Assembly: GCF_045679555.1 (NCBI RefSeq)
Contig: NC_092096.1
Coordinates: 26,066,954 to 26,130,953, forward strand
Reading direction: 5' to 3'
Length of the DNA stretch: 64,000 nt
From: Salvelinus alpinus
Lineage: Eukaryota; Chordata; Actinopteri; Salmoniformes; Salmonidae
Made by a program: the position numbers and the translations under genes. Shown in pieces: positions 52,790 to 64,000 of the stretch (positions within the stretch are counted from its first letter, which is position 1; the number at the start of each line of letters is the position of its first letter). The notes beneath the pieces were generated by a model. That model was given only the letters and a program-made list of their open reading frames with translations, did not search any database and was not told where the DNA came from.

Positions 52790-55700
52790 AACCATCTTAA
52801 ATTGAGACCGTGTCTGTGCCTCGACCTAGGTTGGGCAAAACTAAACATGGCGGTGTTCGCCTTAGCAATCTCACTAGAATAAAGACCTCCATTCCTGCCA
52901 TTATTGAACGAGATCGTGATACCTCACATCTCAAAATAGGGCTACTTAATGTTAGATCCCTCACTTCAAAGGCAGTTATAGTCAATGAACTAATCACTGA
53001 TCATAATCTTGATGTGATTGGCCTGACTGAAACATGGCTTAAGCCTGATGAATTTACTGTGTTAAATGAGGCCTCACCTCCTGGTTACACTAGTGACCAT
53101 ATCCCCTGTGCATCCCGCAAAGGCGGAGGTGTTGCTAACGTTTACGATAGCAAATTTCAATTTACAAAAACAAAAACGACGTTTTCGACTTTTGAGCTTC
53201 TAGTCATGAAATCTATGCAGCCTACACAATCACTTTTTATAGCTACTGTTTACAGGCCTCCTGGGCCATATACAGCATTCCTCTGAATTCCCTGAATTCC
53301 TATCGGACGTTGTAGTCATAGCAGATAATATTCACATTTTTGGTGATTTTAATATTCACATGGAAAAGTCCACAGACCCACTCCAAAAGGCTTTCGGAGC
53401 CATCATCAACTCAGTGGGTTTTGTCCAACATGTCTCTGGACCTACTCACCGTCACAGTCATACTCTGGACCTAGTTTTGTCCCATGGAATAAATGTGGAT
53501 CTTAATGTTTTTCCCCATAATCCTGGACTATCGGACCACCATTTTATTACGTTTGCAATCGCAACAAATAATCTGCTCAGACCCCAACCAAGGAGCATCA
53601 AAAGTCGTGCTATAAATTCTCAGACAACCCAAAGATACCTTGATGCCCTTCCAGACTCCCTCTGCCTACCCAAGGACGTCAGAGGACAAAAATCAGTTAA
53701 CCACCTAACTGAGGAACTCAATTTAACCTTGCGCAATACCCTAGATGCAGTTGCACCCCTAAAAACTAAAAACATTTGTCATAAGAAACTAGCTCCCTGG
53801 TATAAAGAAAATACCCGAGCTCTGAAGCAAGCTTCCAGAAAATTGGAACGGAAATGGCACCACACCAAACTGGAAGTCTTCCGACTAGCTTGGAAAGACA
53901 GTACCGTGCAGTATCGAAGAGCCCTCACTGCTGCTCGATCAACCTATTTTTCAAACTTAATTGAGGAAAATAAGAACAATCCGAAATTTCTTTTTGATAC
54001 TGTCGCAAAGCTAACTAAAAAACAGCATTCCCCAAGAGAGGATGGCTTTCACTTCAGCAGTAATAAATTCATGAACTTCTTTGAGGAAAAGATCATGATC
54101 ATTAGAAAGCAAATTACGGACTCCGCTTTAAATCTGCGTATTCCTCCAAAGCTCAGTTGTCCTGAGTCTGCACAACTCTGCCAGGACCTAGGATCAAGAG
54201 AGACACTCAAGTGTTTTAGTACTATATCTCTTGACACGATGAAAATAATCATGGCCTCTAAACCTTCAAGCTGCATACTGGACCCTATTCTAACTAAACT
54301 ACTGAAAGAGCTGCTTCCTGTGCTTGGCCCTCCTATGTTGAAAATAATAAACGGCTCTCTATCCACCGGATGTGTACCAAACTCACTAAAAGTGGCAGTA
54401 ATAAAGCCTCTCTTGAAAAAGCCAAACCTTGACCCAGAAAATATAAAACCTATCGGCCTATATCAAATCTTCCATTCCTCTCAAAATTTTTAGAAAAAGC
54501 TGTTGCGCAGCAACTCACTGCCTTCCTGAAGACAAACAATGTATACGAGATGCTTCAGTCTGGTTTTAGACCCCATCATAGCACTGAGACTGCACTTGTG
54601 AAGGTGGTAAATGACCTTTTAATGGCGTCAGACCGAGGCTCTGCATCTGTCCTCGTGCTCCTAGACCTTAGTGCTGCTTTTGATACCATCGATCACCACA
54701 TTCTTTTGGAGAGATTGGAAACCCAAATTGGTCTACACGGACAAGCTCTGGCCTGGTTTAGATCTTATCTGTCGGAAAGATATCAGTTTGTCTCTATGAA
54801 TGGTTTGTCCTCTGACAAATCAACTGTACATTTCGGTGTTCCTCAAGGTTCTGTTTTAGGACCACTATTGTTTTCACTATATATTTTACCTCTTGGGGAT
54901 GTCATTCGAAAACATAATGTTAACTTTCACTGCTATGCGGATGACACACATTTCAATGAAACATGGTGAAGCCCCAAAATTGCCCTCGGTAGAAGCCTGT
55001 GTTTCAGACATAAGGAAGTGGATGGCTGCAATCTTTTTACTTTTAAACTCGGACAAAACAGAGATGCTTGTTCTAGGTCCCAAGAAACAAGATCTTCTGT
55101 TGAATCTGACAATTAATCTTGATGGTTGTACAGTCGTCTCAAATAAAACTGTGAAGGACCTCAGCGTTACTCTGGACCCTGATCTCTCTTTTGACGAACA
55201 TATCAAGACTGTTTCAAGGACAGCTTTTTTCCATCTACGTAACATTGCAAAAATCAGAAACTTTCTGTCCAAAAATGTGGCAGAAAAATGTATCCATGCT
55301 TTTGTTACTTCTAGGTAAAAGCACTAAATAAACTTCAGTTGGTGCTAAATACGGCTGCTAGAATCCTGACTAGAACCCCAAAATTTTATCATATTACTCC
55401 AGTGCTAGCCTCCCTAAACTGGCTTCCTGTTAAGGCAAGGGCTGATTTCAAGGTTTTACTGCTAACCTACAAAGCATTACATGGGCTTGCTCCTACCTAT
55501 CTTTCCAATTTGGTCCTGCCGTACATGCCTACACGTACGCTATGGTCACAAGACGCAGGCCTCATAATTGTCCCTAGAATTTCTAAGCAAACAGCTGGAG
55601 GCAGGGCTTTCTCCTATAGAGCTCAATTTTTATGGAATGGTCTGCCTACCCATGTGAAAGACGAAGACTCGGTCTCAACCTTTAAGTCTTGAGACTTGAG

Positions 55701-56903
55701 ACTCAACCTTTAAGCCTTTAAGACTCATCTCTTCAGTGGGTCATATGATTGAATGTAGTCTGGCCCAGGAGTGTGAAGGTGAACGGAAAGGCTCTGGAAC
55801 AACGAACCGCCCTTGCTGTCTCTGCCTGGCCGGTTCCCCTCTCTCCACTGGGATTCTCTGCCTCTAACCCTATTACAGGAGCTGAGTCACTGGCTTACTG
55901 GTGCTCTTCTATGCCGTCCCTAAGAGGGGTGCGTCACTTGAGTGGGTTGAGTCACTGACGTGATCTACCTGTCTGGGTTGGCGCCCCCCCTTGGGTTGTG
56001 CCGTGGCGGAGATCTTTGTGGGTTATACTTGGCCTTGTCTCAGGATGGTAAGTTGGTGGTTGAAGATATCCCTCTAGTGGTGTGGGGGCTGTGCCTTGGC
56101 AAAGTGGGTGGGGTTATATCCTTCCTGTTTTGCCCTGTCCGGGGGTATCATCGGATGGGGCCACAGTGTCTCCTGACCCCTCCTGTCTCAGCCTCCAGTA
56201 TTTATGCTGCATTAGTTTATGTGTCGGGGGGCTAGGGTCAGTCTGTTATATCTGGAGTACTTCTCCTGTCTTATCCGGTGTCCTGTGTGAATTTAAGTAT
56301 GCTCTCTCTAATTCTCTCTTTCTTTCTCTCTCTTGGAGGACCTGAGCCCTAGGACCATGCCTCAGGACTACCTGGCATGATGACTCCTTGCTGTTCCCAG
56401 TCCACCTGGCCGTGCTGCTGCTCCAGTTTCAACTGTTCTGCCTGCGGCTATGGAACACTGACCTGTTCACCGGACGTGCTACCTGTCCCAGACCTGCTGT
56501 TTTCAACTCTCTAGAGACAGCAGGAGCGGTAGAGATACTCTTAATGATCGGCTATGAAAAGCCAACTGACATTTACTCATGAGGTGCTGACTTGTTGCAC
56601 CCTCGACAACTACTGTGATTATTATTATTTGACCATGCTGGTCATTTATGAACATTTTAACATCTTGGACATGTTCTGTTATAATCTCCACCCGGCACAG
56701 CCAGAAGAGGACTGGCCACCCCTCATAAACTGGTTCCTCTCTAGGTTTCTTCCTAGGTTTTGGCCTTTTTAGGGAGTTTTTCCTAGCCACCGTGCTTCTA
56801 CACCTGCATTGCTTGCTGTTTGGGGTTTTAGGCTGGGTTTCTGTACAGCACTTTGAGATATCAGCTGATGTAAGAAGGGCTATATAAATAAATTTGATTT
56901 GAT
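52790..56903 (+). mobile_element. L2-type LINE, decayed
   Basis: Endonuclease at 52810-53286 (L-L-N-V-R-S-L-T-S-K, G-L-T-E-T-W-L, V-Y-R-P-P-G) and its C-terminal part from 53360. Reverse transcriptase at 54550-54969 ([28 protein letters not shown]). C-terminal frames run to 55692. At least three frame breaks. The 3' end GGCTATATAAATAAATTTGA plus TTTGAT repeats is the tail shared with salmonid L2 elements (RSg-1-like, from memory). Confidence 0.92.
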
Positions 56904-56940
56904 ATAAAACCTTATTTGTTCATCGAAAAGTGTGAATAAC

Positions 56941-57328
56941 TGTCACGACTTCCCCCGAAGTTGGCTCCTCTCCTTGTTCGGGCAGCGTTCGGCGGTCGAC
57001 ATCACGGGCTTTCTAGCCATCGCCGCTTCATTTTTCATGTATCCATTTGTTTTGTCTTGTTCCCTGCACACCTGGTTTTCATTCCCCAATCAATCTACAT
57101 GTATTTATTCCTCTGTTCCCCATCATGTCTTTGTGTAAGATTGTTTGTGTTACGTGTGTATTGTTGACGCGCCAGACTGGCTTGTTTTTTCCATGTTATT
57201 TTTCACGAAGATTGTTAAACATAATTCTTGTGACTGTTTTGCACTTTTTCCTAAATAAAGTGTGCGCCTGTTCACAAATCTCTGCTCTCCTGCACCTGAC
57301 TTCGCTACCAGTACGCACACATCTGACA
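56941..57328 (+). mobile_element. Solo LTR with 5-bp target duplication
   Basis: Begins TGTCACGACTTCCCCCG and ends CATCTGACA. ATAAC flanks it at 56936-56940 and 57329-57333. It has CTAAATAAAGTGTGC and CTGCTCTCCTGCACCTGACT, so it is a relative of the LTR at 46663. Confidence 0.9.
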
Positions 57329-57344
57329 ATAACTCACCACAGGT

Positions 57345-59300
57345 TAATGAGCAGGGTGTGCTTGAAAGGACTCTGCAATGTTGAGTTGTATTGGAGAGAG
57401 TCTCCGTCTTAAATAATTTTCCACACACAGCCTATGCCTGTATTTAGTTTTCCTGCTAATGACGGCCGGGAATCCACTCTCACATTGGTACGTGGTTGCA
57501 AAGGGCATCAGTGTCTTAACAGCTTGATTTGCCAAGGCAGGATACTGAGCGCAGCCCAATCCAGAAATCTGCCAGTGGCCTCTGATTAAATTACATTTTC
57601 ACAGAACTGCTTGTTGCAATTTCAATGAGGCTCTCTTGTTCAGATATCGTTAAGTGGACTGGAGGCAGGGCATGAAAGGGATAACGAACCCAGTTGTTTG
57701 TCTCATCCGTTTCAGGAAAGTACCTGCGTAATTGCGCACCCAACTCACTCAGGTGCTTCGCTATATCACATTTGACATTGTCCGTAAGCTTCAGTTCATT
57801 TGCACACAAAAAAATCATACAATGATGGAAAGACCTGTGTTTTGTCCTTGTTAATGCAGACAGAGAAGAGCTTCAACGTCTTAATTATCGCCTCAATGTT
57901 GTCGCGCACATTGAATATAGTTGCGGAGAGTCCCTGTAATCCTAGATTCAGATCATGCAGGCGAAAAAAACATTTCCCAGAAAGGCCAGTCATGTGAGAA
58001 ACTCGTCATCATGCAAGCGGTCAGACAAGTGAAAATTATGGTCAGTAAAGAAAACTTTAATAAGCTCATCTCAATTTAAAAAAAAACCTGTCAATACTTT
58101 GCCCCTTGATAACCAGCACTTCTGTATGCAGGCGAGAAAAAACATCTCCCAGAAAGGCCAGTCATGTGAGAAACTCGTCATCATGCTTTTTTTGTAAAAG
58201 CGTTACATGGTCGCTGCCCATATCATTGCATATTGCAGAAAATACACAAGAGTTCAGGGTCCTTGCTTTAACAAAGTTAACCATTTTCACTGCAGTGTCC
58301 AAAACTTATTACAAGCTGTCAGGCATTCCCTTGGCAGCAAGAGCCTCTCGGTGGATGCTGCAGTGTACCCAAGTGGCGCCACCAGTACAGATACCAACAC
58401 ATTTAGACCACCAAAGTCCATTTGATGTCACAAAGCTGTCAAGTACTTTAAAAAATGTCCTATCCTGTTCTCCTGGTTTCCAGTGGTTTGCAGAAGAGGA
58501 TGTCTTCCTCAATTGACCCCCCATAAACTTAACGGACATATACCAGGAGCTGTGCCAGGCCCTCCACGTCTTTTGACTCATCCAGATGTAACACATTGAA
58601 TTCACTGTCTTGTATGCGAAGCAGTAATTGTTTCAAAACATCTCCTGCCATGTCACTGTCACATTGTCTGTATAGTTATTTTGACCTTTTCCCCCAGCAT
58701 TTTCCCAGCCATATCCGCGGCAGCAGGAAGAAGTAAGTCCTCCACAATAGTATGGGGCTGGCCTGTCCTAGCCACTCGGTAGCTCACCATGTAAGACGCT
58801 TCTAGCACCTTCTTATTAATGGTATATGTTGGTTTTATACATGTCTTACTATTCGAAAGTCGTCTTAATTCTCGCTCAAAAAACTCCTGTGGTTTATTTT
58901 TTAAATTGGCATGTTGGTTTCTAAAAGTCTGCGCAAGAGTGAAGGTTTCATTGAGTTGTGAGATAGTACTTTTGCACATATAACACACTGTAGCTGAGGA
59001 AAGGCACTACTCCCTATATAAGTGAACCCCAAATCAATGTAGTTCTCATTATAATTGAGCCTCTTCGATTGTCCAAAGTCCCTGTCTATTGTTCGGTGCT
59101 TTCCCGGGTAAGGGGGCAGTAGCTCTTTGGCTGCATCAGATTCACAACTGTCAGTGTTCATGCTATCCTGGCTAACAAACAAATGCAGAATTACTAATGC
59201 TAGCATTGGATGTGCGACTTGTGTCATCGACGGGTGCAGGTGTAGCACTGCTGGTTGTAGCAGTACTACCAGTAGAGCTGGAATGTGTCTCAATGGACGC
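57345..59300 (-). pseudogene. Decayed hAT/ZBED-type transposase (SCAND3-like)
   Basis: Minus-strand pieces in order: near 59080-58905 N-E-N-Y-I-D-L-G-F-T with C-V-I-C-A-K-V-L (BED-like zinc finger) and M-K-P-S-L-L-R-R; 58890-58660 E-A-S-Y-M-V-S-Y-R-V-A; 58450-58310 G-L-W-W-S-K-C-V-G-I-C-T-G-G-A and I-H-R-E-A-L-A; 57950-57840 L-N-L-G-L-Q-G-L-S-A-T; 57590-57345 a hAT C-terminal dimerisation stretch (P-F-A-T-T-Y-Q-C-E-S-G-F). Several frameshifts and stops, and internal loss around 58000-58300. It has no coding potential as it stands. Confidence 0.82.
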
Positions 59301-59517
59301 GGGCCTTACTAAGTTGACTGTTTGAAATGTGAATCACATTTTTATTTGGCATATCCCGACGGCATTGCGCGCACCCCTGGGATACTGTGCTAGAGCATAC
59401 GTGCCAAGACCAGAGGGCGCACATTTGCTATTTAACCCGATTTTTGTCATGATAAAACCATCAGTAGAGTTGGAAAAAAATGGGAAACCCATTTAAATGT
59501 GATGTTTTATTCAGTAC

Positions 59518-59790
59518 TGTCACCTGTGCTCCCTCTCCGGCCTCTAGGTCACCAGGCTGCTCTTTATGCCGCACCTGCGCGTTATCAGACTCACCTGGAC
59601 TCCATCACTTCCCTGATTACCTTCCCTATATATGTCACTCCCTTTGGTTCCTTCCCCAGGCATTATTGTTTCTGTTCCTGTGTCAGTTCTGTGCGTTGTT
59701 CATGTTTCTAATTTTTGTATTATGTTGTGTTTATTTATTAAAACACTCACTCCCTGAACTTGCTTCCCGACTCTCAGCGCACATCGTTAA
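59518..59790 (+). mobile_element. LTR-like insertion, partial
   Basis: TGTCACCTGTGCTCC start, TTTATTAAAACACTC polyadenylation-like site. The right boundary is unclear. It interrupts the first copy of a local duplication. Confidence 0.55.
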
Positions 59791-59800
59791 AGGCATTTTT

Positions 59801-61098
59801 ACACGCACAGCCTTTAATCTGCAACAAGTCCATTTGATGGAAACACATTTCTGGTGGGAAAATGTACATATTGTTTCTATCCAGATTTTAGAATATTTGC
59901 ATGAAAATCTGTCGTCAATTGGAATAAAACCTAGCTATTGTAGACTATAACCTACCCGCACAATCTACCCGCACTGTATCTGCAAGCTGTTGGCTAGACA
60001 ACATGTGCCAAGACCAGAGTAAGCCCATTTGCTATTTAATGTCAGTGACATTTTAAGTACATTTTGTGTGCACTACATCATCACACACTGCTTTTTATCC
60101 GCAACAAGTTAATTTGGTCAAAACACATCAATGGTGGGAAAATATGCAGATTTTGTTTGTGCAGATTTTAGAAAATTCACATGAAAATCTGTCACATCTA
60201 TGTAAACCAGTGGCGGTAGGTGCCAGTTTTTTTCCCCATGAGCTTGGCCTTTCTATTTCTATTACAGCATGTTGGATGACTGTCATTCATATTCCATTCA
60301 CCCAGTTCAATGTAACATTGATAGGTTTAGGCTACTACATGATACTTGAATTTTCCCTTTATCTATCATGAGGTTGCTACAACCTAGCCTATGAAGGAAA
60401 GTTTACAACGTAGGTGCAAACAGGTCAAGAGAAATATTTGAGGTGACACATGGACAGACAGTGACACATCAATACTGCCATGCACACTCTTGCAATGCAT
60501 CTAGCTGATTTAGGGTGTAATCATTAGTCCAACAGTTGCAAACAAGAGTTTTTATTGGACAAATTAAATTATGTTTATCCCCGTTCCGTTTGCTTCCGTT
60601 TAAGAAAATGTTTTCAACAGAATCAATACACCCCTGATTCCTTGTAAACACAGTTCACTTTCATAGCAAACACATTGTATTCCTTCTCGCATCTATGCAC
60701 TCTCCTCCTCTCACCTTTTCCCTTGGCTTGTAGACTTCAATGCACAACACATCAGCTGTATGTGACCACACAAAAAAAACTTTCCAAGCCAAACCATATC
60801 ATAACCGCTACACACAGCCTACATTGTTGTCAGCAAATTAGCTAAAGTAACGTCATAGTCAACATAACTAATATAAATAACGCGTTAGTAAAGCCGCTAC
60901 AATCATGCAGTAAAGTTAGTGTACAGTCAGTAAGCAGTATAGCACTTACACCGGCGGGTGTAAATTGTTAAAACCAAAAGCTTACCTTGACTTGGAAGAG
61001 TTCCAGTGTTGTTTTGGATAGTCATAGCCAGCTAGCTAACATAGCATCCCTCTATGTGTATTTGCTAGCTAAGTAAATAAAACTGAAAGTGGGAGAAA
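59801..61098. other. Intergenic, tandem duplicated segment
   Basis: 59818-59925 and 60098-60205 are diverged copies (GCAACAAGT...GGTGGGAAAATGT/ATG...CATGAAAATCTGTC). No gene was seen in the rest to 61098. Confidence 0.55.
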
Positions 61099-61485
61099 TG
61101 TCACACCCTGATCTGTTTCACCTGTCTTTGTGATTGTCTCCACCTTCCTCCAGGTGTCGCCCATCTTCCCCATTATCCCCTGTGTATTTATACCTGAGTT
61201 CTCTGTCTTTTGCCAGTTCGTCTTGTTTGTTCAAGTCAACCAGCGTTTTGTCTCAGCTCCTGCTGTTTCCAGTCTCTCTTTTCTCGCCCTCCTGGTTTAG
61301 ACCCTTGCCTGTCCTGACTCCGAGACCACCTGCCTGACCACTCTGCCTGCCGCACGGTATCGTTGCCCCACCTCTGGTTTACTGACCCCTACCTGTCTTG
61401 AGCTGTCTTGCCTGCCCCTGTTGGAATATTAAACGATTGTTTATTCGACGTGGTCTGCATCTGGGTCGTACCTCCATACCTGATA
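61099..61485 (+). mobile_element. Probable LTR of a retrotransposon
   Basis: Begins TGTCACACCCTGATCTG, a familiar salmonid LTR start. It has TTGGAATATTAAACGATTG (polyadenylation-like) and CATCTGGGTCGTACC near its end. No clear target duplication was found. Confidence 0.65.
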
Positions 61486-62340
61486 GATTTCGTAATTTTC
61501 TATCTTGCTTCTCCTTCATTTTGGAAGAAATTCATTTATTCAAAACTGTTCAACTATTGTCTGTCTCTCTCTTTGAGTCAACTGCTCACCATATGTTATG
61601 CACTGCAGTGCTAGCTAGCTGTAGCATATGCTTTCCGTATTAAATTCATTATCTGATCCTTTGATTGGGTGGACAAAATGTTAGTTCATGCTGCAGAAGC
61701 TCTGATAGGTTGGAGGACGACCTCTGGAACTGGTCATAATTACCGTGTAAGTCTATGGAAGGGGTTGAGAACCATGAGCCTCCTAGGTTTTGTATTGAAT
61801 TAAATGTACCCAGAGGAGGAAGGAAGCTAGCTGTCCTCTGGCTACACCATGATGCTACCCTACAGAGTGCTGTTGAGGCTACTCTAGACCTTCATTGCAA
61901 AACAGTGTTTTAATCAATTATTTGGTGACGTGAATATATTTATTATAGTTTTATCTAAAAAGCATAACATTTTAAATGTTTTACAACTTTTATTTTTCTG
62001 AAATTCACTGAGGATGGTCCTCCCCTTCCTCTTCTGAGCCTCCACTGATGGAAACCTCGCTATAGATATAAAATCATTTCATGGTTTGTATAAACATTAT
62101 TTTAAATGGTCAAACATGTTTTTTTTCTGACCTGATTTCTTTCCACACATCACAATACTTATTATTTAAACATAATAAACCCCCAATCCCTGCTTCCCCC
62201 AAAACACATGTGAATATTGGACTATATATTGTGCATTATACTTCTGCTAACATGTCTATTCTATTCTACTGAGTTTATTATATTATTGTTGCATTGTCCA
62301 GAAGGAACCTGCACGTAAGCATTTCGTTGGACATACACAC

Positions 62341-62800
62341 TACCAGTCAAAAGTTTTAGAACACCTATTCATTCAAGGGTTTTTCTTTATTTTTACTATT
62401 TTCTACATTGTAGAATAATAGTAAAGACATCAAAACTATGAAATAGCACATATGGAATCATGTAGTAACCAAAAAAGTTTTAAACAAAATATATTTTAGA
62501 TTTGAGATTCTTCAAATAGCCACCCTTTGCCTTGATGAGAGCTTTGCACACTCTTGGCATTCTCTCAACCAGCGTAACCTGGAATGTTTTTCCAACAGTC
62601 TTGAAGGAGTTCCCACATGCTGAGCACTTGTTGGCTGCTTTTCCTTCACTCTGCGGTCTGACTCATCCCAAACCATCTCAATTTGGTTGAGGTCGGGGGA
62701 TTGTGGAGGCCAGGTCATCTGATGCAGCACTCCATCACTTTCCTTCTTGGTAAAATAGCCCCTACACAGCCTGGAGGTGTGTTGGGTTCAACTGGTCTCA
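62341..62800 (-). mobile_element. Tc1-like fragment
   Basis: The end ACCAGTCAAAAGTTTTAGAACACC is a Tc1 terminal repeat. The minus frame 62730-62512 reads W-P-P-Q-S-P-D-L-N-Q-I-E, the transposase C-terminus. The other end is absent. Confidence 0.9.
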
Positions 62801-63391
62801 TAGACGTAACATGGTAAACATAAATCCGGGACCCTCAAATTAGTATGATATGTCATGTTTGGTATGGTTACATAAGATAGAAGGATACTTAAGCCAAGAA
62901 CAAAAGGAGGGTGGTTCGTTGGGTGTATAATGTGAACATCTAGCAACCCAAAGCCTGTGTTTATCTCATCACAAACAACTTTAGCGTTTTAGTTATTTAG
63001 CAACTTTGCAACTACTTACAATTTTTTTAGCTATTTTGTAACTCCTTAGTTTATTAACTATCCCTTCTAATAGTTTTAGCTAACCCTTCCCCTTTAACCT
63101 AACTCCTAACCTTAACCCTAACCTCTAGTGTTAGCTAAAGTTAGCATTAGCCACCTAGCTAACATCAGCCACAACAAATTGGATTCATAACATATACGTT
63201 TTAAGTGATCCAAAAATTAATACACACCATACGAAACATAACATATCATACTAAATGGAGTGTCTTGGATTTATGTACAGAAAAATATGAAATTCTCTGA
63301 GACCAGTATTACAACTTTAAACTTGTTAATTGATTTATTAAATTGATTGATTGGCCAGAGATTCCGCTCACCTGGTGTCCCCAGTATACGA
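62801..63391. other. Intergenic, no supported gene
   Basis: Includes TTAGCTA/TTAACCCTAACC low-complexity text at 62985-63150. Inverted words ATAAATCCGGGAC...AGTATGATATGTCATG (62820) and CATACTAAATGGAGTGTC (63248) suggest another MITE, about 62815-63280. Confidence 0.45.
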
Positions 63392-63952
63392 CAGGGGTGT
63401 CAAACTCCTGTTGCCCTGGGGGCCGCATTCATTCTTCAACGAGGTCTGGAGGGCCGCACTGAACATTTTCTATATTTCCTTGCGTCAAAATGTGCAAAAA
63501 ATAGTCTTCTATCCATCGTTTTGGGAATTTTCGATGCGCCCTGACTGTTTAGTGATTATTAGCGAGCTGGACAGTCAAGAAACTGTATGAATGTAGATCC
63601 ATTGACTGTGCAGTGATTATTAGTGAGCTGGACACATAGCCGAAGGAAAGTAGGGGGTCTGAGGGGGTTGCAGCATCCTCTGAAAATTTGGATAAAAAAA
63701 GAATATGACAAAAAAAGCTAGTGTACTGGGCCTTTACTAGTCCTGTATCAGGTGACTGATATAGCTAGCTGTAGTGCAGCCCCCCCCCCCCACAAAAAAA
63801 ATCAGCAGCTATGGCTGGTTTTAGTCATTTTAAAGTATATTCAGTTCGCCATCCCCAATTAAAAAAAATATATATATATATGTAAAAGAAATACACGATC
63901 CAAAAAAATACAAAATTGCTTTGCGGGCAAATATGTATGTTTGACACTCCTG
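63392..63952. mobile_element. hAT-like non-autonomous element
   Basis: The ends CAGGGGTGTCAAACTCCTG and TATGTTTGACACTCCTG are inverted. The interior has GGGCCGCA phrases. About 560 bp, no transposase frame. Confidence 0.8.
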
Positions 63953-64000
63953 GTCTACGATTACAGGGGATGGGAAGTATGACAAGACAGATTTAGGTAC

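Noticed and set aside
52810-55692. Host genes with AP-endonuclease or polymerase function
   Set aside because: Motif order and the 3' tail identify a decayed LINE.

Overview
The window is nuclear DNA of a bony fish, almost certainly a salmonid. Vertebrate genes with GT-AG introns sit among repeats typical of that family: Tc1-like DNA transposons with TA target duplications, HpaI-type tRNA-derived SINEs, CR1/L2/Rex1-type LINEs, solo LTRs, hAT relics, fold-back MITEs and very long mini/microsatellites. A run of exactly 100 N (1492-1591) is an assembly gap.

Layout. (1) 1-2115: LINE 3' debris and the gap. (2) 2116-32374, plus strand: the last 14 coding exons of a hepatocyte growth factor gene (hgf). 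They run from the second half of kringle 1 through kringles 2, 3 and 4, a short linker, and the protease-like beta chain to the stop. The 1741 coding bases splice into one open frame of 579 complete residues, with all junction phases agreeing. The introns hold several unrelated minisatellites (56-, ~31-, 24-, 11-, 23-, 37- and 24-bp units, the last 4.6 kb long), two dinucleotide runs, a full-length Tc1, and a Tc1 interrupted by a 3-kb LINE. (3) 32375-37383: downstream DNA with fold-back elements. (4) 41177-37384, minus strand: seven exons of a Pax gene with paired domain and homeodomain (best match pax4), tail-to-tail with hgf; its coding frame is also continuous (1076 bases). (5) 41178-50500: mostly intergenic, with MITEs, SINEs, a solo LTR with its target duplication, and a possible small plus-strand gene end at 49613-49977 carrying a duplicated intron. 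(6) 51002-64000: a repeat-dense tract with a Tc1, a degraded L2-type LINE, a second solo LTR, a decayed hAT/ZBED-type transposase and more LTR, Tc1 and hAT debris.

Function. HGF is the secreted kringle/pseudoprotease ligand of the MET receptor. The beta chain here keeps the R-I-V-G-G activation cleavage site, the two cysteines expected to link the chains, and the family's His-to-Gln and Ser-to-Tyr losses. It also has Asn where HGF normally keeps the triad Asp, and Arg where the oxyanion-hole Gly is expected. Pax4 is a paired/homeodomain transcription factor of endocrine pancreas. No operon-like relation is implied; the two genes are simply neighbours.

The most unusual signals are the density of independent minisatellites inside one gene, a minisatellite that seems to derive from the Tc1 element it abuts, the mutated beta-chain residues, and an intron duplicated in tandem in which one copy records the empty site of a MITE. 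I saw no new gene system; assignments rest on reading the sequence and remembered family motifs, not database searches.
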